Assembly (NCBI GenBank): GCA_011033025.1
Contig: WFMF01000006.1
Location: 1,670,820-1,734,819, forward strand
Direction of reading: 5' to 3'
Length of the DNA: 64,000 nt
Origin: Beroe forskalii
Lineage: Eukaryota > Ctenophora > Nuda > Beroida > Beroidae
The position numbers and the translations under genes were made by a program. Every line of letters begins with the position of its first letter. Positions within the stretch are counted from its first letter, which is position 1. Below are positions 21,483 to 31,185 of the stretch, piece after piece. Below the pieces are notes generated by a model that searched no databases, was not told the origin of the DNA, and was given only the letters and a program-made list of their open reading frames with translations.

Positions 21483-22977
21483 CTCCAAAACCGGGACGGT
21501 TGTCGTAGTAACCCCCTGCTGATTTGGTGACGTCAGTCCATTTCTTTCGGTTGGAACCAACGTAACTAAACCTCACGCATTCCGAAACAACGTTATTCTA
21601 ACTTGGAATTACTAAAATTGACCAATTACCTAATTTCTACAAATCGTCCACGTGAACTCACGTGCTGAAATGTTGCACTTAGATCTAATTTCACGTGCAT
21701 TAGTCGTATTTGAACTTATTTCAACGTAATCAAGTCGAAAATCGCGTGTAAATATCATTTTCTTGAAATCCCCTAATTTCTACAAAACGTCCACGTGAAC
21801 TCACGTGATTCACTATTTCATCGTATATTTCCCACATTTAGTAACTGCGAGACATGAAGAAACCATTATTAGTTCACCGTCGTATCACAGAATAGGGCTA
21901 CAGTAAAATTTTTCGTCATAAACGTAATTACAACCATTCTGCAGCTCAATTTTTAAGGGCTTCACATGACGACATACTTCGACCGATGGCCGTGAAACTC
22001 GTTTTATAGCTAAATCTCGAGATCTAAAAGCAAAATATCGAAGTAAAACATATTCCGATGAAAACTCTCTGAGTTAGAGATGTTCAAAGTAGCGCAAAAT
22101 AGCGTTTTATCGCAAAATACGCTATTTTAGTGGTTTTACGCGATTTTGATGACGTCATCACAGCACCCAAATAAGCTCAAACCAACTTCCCATATAGCCT
22201 ATGAGACAATTCCGCCTTAGTCAACATACTTTGACCGGTCTCATCTCAAGATAAGTCGCAGTTCTTGACATCTCACTAGTTTCAGTTTTGTCCTAAGATT
22301 TCGACATCGATTTTTCACTGTACCTTAGGAAATCGCGTATATCTCGATGAAAAATCGAGATAGCCCAATGATCCCTATGATTTTCTGAAAGCTCTTTAAA
22401 TTTCCAACTAACGATTTTTCAAAATTTTTGAGCTATCTCCACTCCTTCTTGGTGAAAAATGCGCTCGAAAACGACCTATTTTCGCTAAAAAAGTAGTAAA
22501 ATTTCGCTAAGTTGATGACGTCATAATGACGTCATAATGACGTCACCAGAACTTCTCTTATAGCCTATTACATTTTCCCATCTTAGATCTACAAAACGTG
22601 ACCTCGATCATGTCTCTACCATTTGTGGAACTTGAGATCTCATCGATTTAAATTGGGTCCCAAATTATCTTATTATATATATATAAACTCCTGTGACACT
22701 GAATTCTCTCATATATAGCCCTGGCTTCCCCTAACCAGGGGTGTCGAGGGGTGTTGGAGCAAGGCGCGGCGCGCGCGCGTAAAACTAGGGATCTGGTTAG
22801 AGCAAAGCCCTGGCCAGTTACGTTACTGTAGCGTGCGATTTAAGTATACGCGTATCTATAAGAACGGTTGTTCTAGACCTAAAATTTTACGACGAATCGT
22901 TCTAGATAGGTCCTGACTCTCTATTTCTTTTTATTTTTCTGATATGCAGGGGGTTACCGCCCTGGCCAGGGCGGGAA
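21483..22977. mobile_element. 1.5-kb dispersed repeat, copy A
   Basis: It matches, in reverse, the sequence at 58963-60590 over most of its length. Shared landmarks are TAACCCCC near both ends, the palindrome CCGCCCTGGCCAGGGCGG at the right end, tandem TGACGTCA sites (about 22510-22545) and CACGTGAACTCACGTG near 21650. The ends are inverted relative to each other (TAACCCCCTGC at 21512, GCAGGGGGTTA at the right). No reading frame is present, so it is probably a non-autonomous DNA element. A MITE has inserted at 22726. Confidence 0.7.
22726..22805 (+). mobile_element. 80-bp MITE, TTCCCCTAACCAG family
   Basis: The ends are TTCCCCTAACCAG and the inverse of TTGCTCTAACCAG, with a CG-repeat core. 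It is flanked by AGCCCTGGC at 22717-22725 and 22806-22814 (9 bp). A second copy is at 29598-29769. Confidence 0.8.
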
Positions 22978-23252
22978 TGATGCCGCTGGAATACTAACAT
23001 CAAAAATCGATTCAGCAACCTTTGACTTAATAGAAGTATTAGTGTGGACTCCTAAAGTGCTGATAAAATTCGTTTTATTTTTATGTTTTTGGCAAATTTC
23101 TAGTGTTATGGAGTTTGCCAAAATATAGTGCTTGCCTTCTTAGTTTCCCTTAAACTCGCCTCTGAATACCACACTAAAATTTTGTCATACTTTTCATGTA
23201 CAGTTTCTTGGATTTCACGTTGGCAGCCAATTGGGTAGTTAACGTTAGTTTG

Positions 23253-23882
23253 GGGTCGTTCACATATTACGGAATCAATTTTTGGTCATTTTCAACCCCT
23301 ATCCCTCTGCCTCGTAATTAAACGTGATCAAAGCAAAAACCCCTCTTGAGGAGAATAGTACGTAATCATGGGACGTAGCCAGGAAGAAGGTGACACAGGC
23401 GGCTGCGATCCCCTTTTGGACAGACAACGTGAAAATGTCGTTAGATGAAAGCTCGGATCCTAGCAAAATAACCTGATAAGGAATTATACAGGTTTTGAAT
23501 GTAACCCGCCACCTCCTTAATTCAAAAATCTACATACGTCTCTGCCCCCACCTACTTGAGTTGACGCAATGAAGTAAATGGAAGGTGTAAAATAGTAACA
23601 TGTAAATACTCTAATATTGATTATTTCTCAACTTAGAAAAATTGTTGATGAATAAAATGTAGAGGAATGGTTTGAAAAATGTTGCTTTTGAGTCGATATT
23701 CTGGAAATTTTGCCAGAAAAATATCGAGAATTCGGGGCAAAAATTTCAGAAACTTGTGTCGAAAACTGGATACTTCAATTACATAATCAACCACTGAAAC
23801 ACCCATCCCCCTCACTGCGACACTGCGGTAATTTGAAAATACCCCCTCGCCCTCGATGATTACGTAATATGTGAACGATCCC
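23253..23882. mobile_element. 630-bp DNA element with GGGTCGTTCACATATTAC ends
   Basis: The left end is GGGTCGTTCACATATTACG and the right end its inverse with one extra base (GGGATCGTTCACATATTACG). TTTG stands on both sides (23249-23252, 23883-23886) and is a possible 4-bp target duplication. There is no transposase. Confidence 0.7.
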
Positions 23883-23991
23883 TTTGATGTAGGTACCAGG
23901 TACCTAATACCTATAGAAAGCTGATTTTTGTTTTTTTCAGGTATAGCTGATAACCCGAGTTCTTTGACAATTGACCATTTTTATTCTTTCA

Positions 23992-24289
23992 GATAACAGC
24001 TGCTGCGGTCCAAGACGTCGTGCCAGTGTCCAACAGTCGGCTTAACAGTCGCAACTCCAATTTCCTAGTTGCGGGAATGCGGGCTATGACCGAGACAACT
24101 GTGGCACTGGATTGGAACAAGTTCTCCCCTTTCTGCTTTTCTACTTTTCTGTCATCAGCCCGTCATGTTACAACGATGACGGATGGCATACAAGACACCG
24201 ATCACTGTAGCCCCTCATCCTTCTACATCGGGTACATCGACTGCCAGGTCTTTGTCAGTACAGTGAGTCGAGTACACAGTGGCGCTTAA
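23992..24289 (+). CDS. Possible last exon of an unknown host gene
   Basis: An acceptor (TTTTTATTCTTTCAG) precedes 23992. One frame is open through to a stop at 24287. It reads as a plausible, Ser/Thr-rich protein segment with Cys residues, for example NKFSPFCFSTFLSSARHV. A donor-like ACAGTGAGT at 24260 offers an alternative end. It is not recognised. A Harbinger transposon begins 112 bases downstream. Confidence 0.3.
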
Positions 24290-24885
24290 ATATTCTCGTG
24301 AGAAGAGGTAATATCGTGCCTTGCTTGACTCAGCATTTCGGGAACAATTTATGTCCAAAATTCGTTCAAAGTTCCCCTGTAATTTTACTTACGGTGCTTA
24401 AGGCCCGTATTCACCAATTTAAAGTTCGTACTTAAACGGCTTTTTAAGGATGACCTCATACTTAAAGATGAATTAAAGTGGCAACTTTAAATTTGCTATT
24501 CACCAAATCTGTTTTTAAGTGTGACACTTTATTCTTAAAGGTCGTACTTTAAAAATAAAGATTTCGGTATTCACCAACCAGAATTTGACGCGAGGTGGTA
24601 CTTTAGCTCATACTTAATCGGCGTTTTTGTAAGGTACCAAAAGATCGACCTTACAATAAAGAGGTGCCACTTTAACACTGGCAATAAGCAATTTCATGAT
24701 TAGCTGATTAGGATCAAATGATAATGATAAGATTGAGCAGGTTTAACATAAATTTAGATTATATATGAAAACATACAGGATATAAATAGTTCTTGAAATA
24801 GATTTTTGAATGCAATAACTTAAAATATGTGCCATAATATGCCCATGGCTCCACCTAAAACAGCATGCTTTTGAATTCGTCCATT

Positions 24886-25988
24886 TCACTGAATATGGTC
24901 TATGCTGCCGTCTACCAACTCAGAAAGGAAGCTGGGCGGTGTATGGGAAGGCCCACTCCTTTCCATATTGTCCTTGTATGTTTGCAGAATGCCCATTAGC
25001 ATCTCATGCCTCTGGGTCATTTGCAGTTGCTGCATGGCGAGAACACCCATGCGGGCTTCATGCAGCTCTTCTGCCCGCTGGTCGTACGTTTCCTCCTTCC
25101 TTGCTTTCTTCGAGCAAGTTGATTTCAGCTGTTCCACAGCTGCAGCCACCTTCCGCTTTGAGCTCGCTGGGGTGCTCAGTATCGCTACAGGTGTGTCTGG
25201 CGCAGTTGATGGCAAGCTACTTGCAGGCGTCTCCTTCTCATCTACTGCAGTCTCCTCCTCCTCCTCGAGGTTGATCACCTGCATGGGGTTCGGGTAGTAA
25301 AACACAATTGTTCGCTAGGTTATGCAAAAAGTTAAGAATGCACTTTGTTTAGAAATGTTTCAAGTAGCAATCCGAGATTTTTCAATCAATCAGACTCAAC
25401 CGAGTTTGTGTGAGTGTAACTTAGGCATTTGAATTACAAAAGTATGAAAATGAGGTAAAAAATCAATAATCAATTCACCTGTTGCTCCGTTAGGTTCACC
25501 AACTCCACAGAGTCTGAATCAAATTCACTCTTCACAGGGTTCATGGCACCCTTGATGGTATCTTCTACCAGTAGAAGTACCGCGTCCATATTATCTGTAA
25601 CCTCAGCTTTGCCACCCCCAGTTTTCACCTGCTCCTTCTTTCTGGAAGCAGCTTGCTTCTTCGCATCATCCTTCAAGTTGTCCCACTTCTTCTTTAACTC
25701 GTCAGCTGTGCGAACAACTGGTGCTTGCACACACCCCGCATTGAATTTATTCGCTACGTCTTGCCAGGCCAGTGCTTTTCTTGTGATGTCCTTCACGTCT
25801 CGGCTGGTAGTCTTGCATTCAAGTATGTTCTTAGCCTCGTTAACCAGTCGTGCCAGATACTCACGCTCTTCTGGCTTGAATCTCGGCCTTCTTACCGGCT
25901 TCTTCTTTTCCTTTGTTTCTGCTTCACTTTTAATGGTCTTCTTGTCCTCCATCTTGGTAGCTGAGATCTCTAACTCTTGTGATGCCAT
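24886..25988 (-). CDS. Harbinger Myb/SANT-like DNA-binding protein, two exons
   Basis: Exon 1 is 25479-25988 (170 residues) and exon 2 is 24886-25278 (130 residues). The 200-bp intron has a clear donor (CAACAG|GTGAAT) and acceptor (CCATGCAG|GTGATC), both in phase 0, giving about 300 residues. Residues 35-120 form a Myb/SANT-like (trihelix) domain, with FKPEEREYLARLV, an ALAWQDVANKFN stretch and a Trp in ELKKKWDNLK. Exon 2 has an acidic run, then a Lys-rich patch and a Gln/Met-rich helical tail. In Harbinger elements this partner binds the ends and helps bring transposase into the nucleus. Start at 25988; the frame is intact. Confidence 0.88.
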
Positions 25989-26379
25989 CTCTGAATAAAA
26001 GGATTATATATATCAGTAATGTAATAGATCGAATGGTTGAGTAGCTACAACGAGGAATGGCGTCGATTTAAAACCTTTCAATTTATAACTGTTCGAAATA
26101 GACTTTGATAAAACAGTTATTAAAACGGTATAAATTTAATGCCGTATAACTATAATCATGCGACATACATAGACCTTTGTGGATCAACAATATAAAACCA
26201 ATTTTATTTAGAAATTATCAGTAAAAAAGTGTGACGTACAGTAAAAGAGTGACGTATCAGTAAAAAAGTGTGACGTACGTAAGGTAACAACTTAAATATC
26301 GGTATCAGTAAGATTCAATGAACATGACAATATGACATAGGGATATTGGTTGACCTATATAAACCCATTGTTCGTAATA

Positions 26380-27459
26380 TTATCCAAATCTTTCTGCAAG
26401 CATGGATCTGACCTCTTCCCCTTGAAATATGAAGTTCTCCCCAGGACGATACTCTGTTTCGGGATCGACTCTAGCTTGATCCTCCTCATCCAGAGTGTCG
26501 GAATCGATTGCCAATGCTCCCCCATGCGTTGGCTGTTTAAAATCAATGCACAGATTATGCAACACTGAGCAAGCCACAATTATTGTGGGCACTTTAGTGT
26601 GCGAAACCCTCAATCCCAAAGATAAACACGGCCATCTTCGCTTTAAGACACCTATGCATCTTTCAATAGCTGATCTAGCCCGACACAACGCTCTATTAAA
26701 TCGCCCCCTAGCACGTGAATTCGGTGGATGGGGGAAAGGAATCATCAGGAAGGGCTCGAGAGGATATCCTGAGTCCCCAAGCAGTAAACCTTGCTTTGAC
26801 CCTGCCGCAAACTCTCTACTCAACCGACAATTATTCCACACTCGACTGTCATGGGTGCTTCCTGGCCAACCACTAACCACATTCATTATTTTGAGATTCT
26901 GATCACAAACAAATTGAACGTTGAAAGAAAAAAAGCCCTTTCTGCAACGAAAAAGCTCTGCGTCTGATCCTCCTGGACTTTGTATGGGGATTTGTGACCC
27001 ATCAACAACCCCACTTATCGCTGGAATGCCACAGTAGTCTAGAAAGTACTGATTTGTTTCCGAGTTATCATCAGGGAAGACAATGAGTTCATCAGCAAGA
27101 GAAGCGAGGGCCTTTGTGGTGTTATGAACTATTCTGCACACAGTTGGCTGGCTAATACCTTGAAAATCCCCTGATGAAATTTGGAAAGCACCAGTTGCAA
27201 GAAAGCGTAAAGTAACCGAAAGCTGCTGGATTGGGTTTAGAGGAGAATTCGTTTTTTTTGTGTAAGCAGGTAAAAGGTGTTTCACGATATCAAAAATACA
27301 CATGAAGCCCTCTTTATTGACACGGTATCGGTCAAAAAAGTCGATGTCATCATACTTCTCGAATGGATTCATACGATCTCTTAGGGAAGCTGACCTTCGA
27401 GGTATTTTAGTTGAATCCGTTCGGTTCTCTCGAGCTATATCATATAAATCGTCGTCCAT
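26380..27459 (-). CDS. Harbinger (HARBI1-like) DDE transposase
   Basis: This 359-residue frame has the usual length for the family. An N-terminal helical region includes a helix-turn-helix-like SQPTVCRIVHNTTKAL (about 103-118). The DDE nuclease follows, with Asp153 in GVVDGSQIPI, Asp229 in LLLGDSGYPL and Glu266 in RSAIERCIGVLKRRW. The conserved SGWPGSTHDSRVW lies between them. All three catalytic acids are present and there is no stop or frameshift. The enzyme cuts and pastes the element at TAA/TTA sites together with the Myb-like partner encoded next to it on the same strand. Confidence 0.95.
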   Translation of the reverse strand: MDDDLYDIARENRTDSTKIPRRSASLRDRMNPFEKYDDIDFFDRYRVNKEGFMCIFDIVKHLLPAYTKKTNSPLNPIQQLSVTLRFLATGAFQISSGDFQGISQPTVCRIVHNTTKALASLADELIVFPDDNSETNQYFLDYCGIPAISGVVDGSQIPIQSPGGSDAELFRCRKGFFSFNVQFVCDQNLKIMNVVSGWPGSTHDSRVWNNCRLSREFAAGSKQGLLLGDSGYPLEPFLMIPFPHPPNSRARGRFNRALCRARSAIERCIGVLKRRWPCLSLGLRVSHTKVPTIIVACSVLHNLCIDFKQPTHGGALAIDSDTLDEEDQARVDPETEYRPGENFIFQGEEVRSMLAERFG

Positions 27460-28470
27460 GTTAATGAGCCTTTAATAATGAAACATAATTTTAGGTCATG
27501 AATTACTATTCTGAATGCTCGATACTATGTAACTGCGTGTCGTTCAATCAAAATAGGACAAAAATCGATAAACGAACTAACGAAGGTTAGCGTACATAAA
27601 TGTAGCAGTTGTTCAAAACTTCACACACGTCACTATTGTTGCTCAATATAATCACAATTTATAATAATTAACGTCTGATTGATTATCTCTGGCTGTCAGG
27701 TAGATAGGTAGTAAACGACTGAGGGTCAGAAGTTCTAATCACTAATGGCCAATAAGTCTCAATATAGCAATGCAGGTACATATTTATTATTTAGTCGTAA
27801 ATTAAACTTATTATCCCTTTGGAAATTATGCCTTGAGGCTAGGTTGGACAGAGGGATCAGTGTCTGGCAAAAAAGTGGGAAAGAAGCTCCATTTTGGTGG
27901 GTATAATTATAAAATAGGGGTTGGGGTTGGGGTCGAAATGATAAAATCTTATCACATTTACACGAAATGAACGCTAATTAAGTCTAGCAATTATAATAGT
28001 ATAATTAAGAATTAACAACTAAAAATGAATAATCAACGCCAATCACTGAGCATGAGGTTATCAGAAATTTGGAAATACGAAATCAGAAGTAAGAAAACAA
28101 TAACTAAACAAACGCAACATTGCAACACTCCTTCTGACTAGGAAGTACATGTAATTCCATACAACTCTAATTGAATGACAGTGGACAAACACTCATGAAA
28201 ACCGGTTTGACCACTTTTCAACCTCACCCGTCTGTTCTAAGTGGCAGCTTTGGGCTATTTATTTGGTGAATACCGATTTCTTTATAAGGACCACCTCAAA
28301 CTTTAAGTTTAAGTGGGAGGTCGCACTAAAAAATAAAGTGGGAGCTATTTTGATTTGGTGAATACAAATTCTTTTAAAGTGCTAACTTTAATATGTGGCA
28401 CTTTAATATGAAACTTTAAATTTGCCGTTAAAGGTCGTACTTTATGGATATTTGGTGAATATGGGCCTAA

Positions 28471-29272
28471 GCCATTCTGTTAGTGTTAAGGTTTTTGTGC
28501 CATTCCAATCGTGGCGCCGAAATTTCCTAATTTCATAGTTTCATGATGATGAAACTCTTTGAGAAGGGGTCCGCTGTATAAAACGTTATATAACACGGTT
28601 CGAAGAGTCATCAATAACATAGCAACAATTTTTCACTTCATTTCTAAACGCCTGAGTTCATGAATTTTTTGTGAATTCCGTTGTATATGTTGCTGTTGTA
28701 TATGTGCCGGTACCACAGTTTTGAGTTTCATGACGGAGGGCGCCGGGTAATTAAGTTGATGCAATGGTACAGTGGTGGACAGAAAAAAATATGCATTTTT
28801 AGCATTTTCAGACTGCTTTCATAAATAAAATTTTCATGTGAATAGATTGACAGAGTTAATTGATTGACAGATTGCATTTGTTGTACTTGTATATGTTGCA
28901 ATTTCATTGTTTCAACATTCAATTACTGTAAAATGTGTCACAATTTTGTCCCATTTTGGAATCTTTGTACTTTTCTCACGGCGCGAAAGATATTGCGCTG
29001 TGTGAATGGTACTGTATAATAGTCTGTAAGCGCGCAGGAAAAATGCGCGCCGCGGGAAAACGAGTTTCCCCCGTCTATTGATAGCCATCCAGTCAGAAGA
29101 AATAGACGGGGCAACGTCCGTCGACGCGCGCTACGAGATGATTGGTTTGGGAGCGCAATACACCGGGAACGCGCAAAAGCAATGGAACGCGCGATAAAAA
29201 ATAGCGTGTGGTATTTTTGTTTGACTTTCACTTTAACCCCAACCAACATGAACACACATAATATGATGTTAC
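28471..29272. other. No gene; fragments of MITEs
   Basis: AT-rich DNA. Bases 29080-29126 match part of the TCGTAGGATGTTACC MITE (CCAGTCAGAAGAAATAGACG), embedded in CG-repeat-rich sequence. Confidence 0.5.
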
Positions 29273-29526
29273 GGTACGTCTCCCATATAAACGGGAGCCT
29301 TCATTATCTATGACAATGACGTCACTCAGAAAAATATAATTAAGCGCACCTAGCGCTTAACTTTAAGGACTAGGGTTAGGGTCGGGATTAGGGTCAGGAT
29401 TTGTTAGGGTTAGGGTTAGGATTAAGGTTAGGGTTTTGGGTAGGGCTATGGTTAGGTTTAGGATACAGAAAAATTGACGTTTAGATCTGTGACGTCACTC
29501 AGAGCCGTTTATATGGGAGAGATACC
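29273..29526. mobile_element. 254-bp MITE, GACGTC/TCTCCC family
   Basis: It begins GGTACGTCTCCCATATAAAC and ends with the inverse. It has two TGACGTCA sites and a TTAGGGTTAGGG-like core. It is flanked by GATGTTAC at 29265-29272 and 29527-29534 (8 bp). Confidence 0.85.
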
Positions 29527-29597
29527 GATGTTACACTATCCCATCGCGCGCAGTTCAACATTCCACATTTGGGTATATCAATTTGTACCTCCATTTC

Positions 29598-29769
29598 TTC
29601 CCCTAACCAGGTGCGTCGCTTCGTTGCTAAACACGTATATCCCTGTCTGCGTTGCGCGGCGCGCTTCCCCAGAAGCGCGCGGCGCGTACACACACCTATG
29701 CGGGCTTAGGAAGTCGCTTCGTCCCGAGCAATGCGCGCGCGCGTAGAACTAGGGATCTGGTTAGAGCAA
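29598..29769 (+). mobile_element. MITE, TTCCCCTAACCAG family, hosting another MITE
   Basis: It starts TTCCCCTAACCAG and ends CTGGTTAGAGCAA. It is flanked by CTCCATTTC at 29589-29597 and 29770-29778. Without the nested 89-bp element and its 9-bp duplication it would be 74 bp, close to the 80-bp copy at 22726. Confidence 0.85.
29624..29712 (-). mobile_element. 89-bp MITE nested inside another MITE
   Basis: It starts TTGCTAAACACGTATATCCC and ends GCGGGCTTAGGAA. It is flanked by GTCGCTTCG at 29615-29623 and 29713-29721 (9 bp). It is the same family as 2848-2913, in opposite orientation. Confidence 0.85.
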
Positions 29770-29806
29770 CTCCATTTCATGTCAGATGATGCTAACAACA
29801 TCGAAC

Positions 29807-29898
29807 TCGACGGAAGTTATTCATCTATTTCTTCTGATTGGATGGTATTGGTAAACCTCATTGTTCAAATGCACACGGGGTAGGGTAACATCATACGA
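29807..29898 (-). mobile_element. Diverged MITE, TCGTAGGATGTTACC family
   Basis: It starts TCGACGGAAGTTATTCATC and ends GGTAACATCATACGA. The flanks share ATCGAAC, consistent with an old 8-9 bp duplication. Confidence 0.55.
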
Positions 29899-29935
29899 TC
29901 ATCGAACCCAACACCCCATCCCTTATCCCTAAAAC

Positions 29936-30140
29936 GGATATCTCTCCATGTAAACAGCTCTGAGTGACGTCACAAGACTAAAGATCAATTTTTTTCTATC
30001 CTAAACCTAACCGTGACCCTTAATCCTTACCTTAAACCTAACTAATCCTGACCCTAACCAAAACCCTAACCCTAACTTTCAAAGCGTTAGATTCGCTTAA
30101 TTATGAAGACTCTCGAATTATATGGGACACTAACTGGAAA
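29936..30140. mobile_element. Diverged GACGTC/TCTCCC MITE
   Basis: A GTGACGTCAC motif and a CCTAACCC-like core lie between eroded ends (TCTCTCCATGTAAACAG and ATTATATGGGACAC). Confidence 0.5.
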
Positions 30141-30299
30141 TAATGAGTAACAAATTATCAATTTCAATAAGAATCACATATTGTTGATTTTCTGACGTAG
30201 TTAATTTTCAATTAACACACACTTTTGTGTGTTATAAACAATCTCACATCAATATTGTCAGTACGATGATAAATATAAGGCCTCCTGACACACGGTACC

Positions 30300-30775
30300 C
30301 CGTCAAAACCTGTCTCAATTGAGTTGAAAACGGTCCTAAACCCGTCTAAAACCGTCACAAACCTGTTCAAAACTTATTGAGAACCCGTTTCAATCTTCTA
30401 ATAAGTAAATCGAAATCCCGTTCAAGACCTGTCAATAACCTGGCCTAAACCTGTCGAGAACCTGCCCGTAAAATTTTCTTTATCTGTCACGAACCCGTTC
30501 ACAACCTGTCACAAACTGTCGAAATCTTTGTCGAAACCTGTTTTAACCCAGTTATGAACCTGTCAAAAACCCGTCATGAACCTGTTTAAAACCCGTCGAA
30601 AACCCGTCATGAACCTGTTTAAAACCCGTCCAAAACCCGTCCAAAACTTGTCCGAAACCCGTTCAAAACCCGTCCAAAAACAGTCCAAAACCCGTCATCA
30701 ACCCGTCCAAAACTTGTCCAAAACCCGTCCAAAGCCCGTCCAAAGCCCGTCCAAAACCCGTCAAATTTCATTGAA
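30300..30775 (+). repeat. CCGTCCAAAAC minisatellite, left block
   Basis: Tandem 10-14-bp units such as AAAACCCGTCCAAAACCCGT, becoming more regular toward 30775. The matching block is at 37030-37400. Confidence 0.85.
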
Positions 30776-31185
30776 TAATATGCTAATAATATGCTAATAT
30801 TGGTAAGGGCTGTAGAATTATTAAAAACAAAGATGTTTATAATACAGTATATGCTTATAAATTTATATTAGATGAGATCAATGATCTTCTTTTACTTGCC
30901 TTAAAATTCAAAACTTATCTAAAGTATTCATTTTCGCTAAACGAAAGTATTCATTATTGCTAAACGAAAAAATAAAAAGTGTATGTGCTGATATAGAAAT
31001 TCCCGCCCTGGCCAGGGCGGGTATTCCCCGCATAAAAAATAGAATCCGTATAGAAGAAGTTACTGGCCATAGGGTACATGCGATAGAATTTCAAGGGCTA
31101 AAATATTATTGTATTATTTTGATAGTAAATCATACGATAGGCGCTTCATACTACGTATATAGGTATATATGATAGCTTAAAGTGG
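30776..31185. other. AT-rich stretch with a 20-bp GC palindrome
   Basis: There is no gene. CCCGCCCTGGCCAGGGCGGG at about 31003-31022 is the same palindrome found at the end of the 1.5-kb repeat (22962, 58963), suggesting an element end here. Confidence 0.5.

Larger units (their letters stand above)
24402..28467. mobile_element. Complete PIF/Harbinger DNA transposon
   Basis: This 4,066-bp element is bounded by GGCCCGTATTCACCAA and the inverse of GGCCCATATTCACCAA, with TAA on each side (24399-24401, 28468-28470), the 3-bp target typical of Harbinger. Long, imperfect inverted ends (about 220-250 bp) repeat ATTCACCAA and AAAGTACGACC motifs that probably bind the transposition proteins. Inside, on the minus strand, are both Harbinger genes, a DDE transposase and a Myb-like protein, each undamaged. 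Everything needed for movement seems present. Confidence 0.95.

Noticed and set aside
25543-25998. A 151-residue plus-strand frame opposite the Myb gene
   Set aside because: It is the antisense shadow of the Harbinger Myb-like exon, whose domain and splice sites clearly favour the minus strand.
29360-29470. Telomere repeats marking a chromosome end
   Set aside because: The TTAGGG-like runs are short, degenerate and enclosed by MITE termini with target duplications. They occur at many sites in both orientations.
30576-30797. A 73-residue frame with KPVQNLSKTRP repeats
   Set aside because: It is the CCGTCCAAAAC minisatellite.
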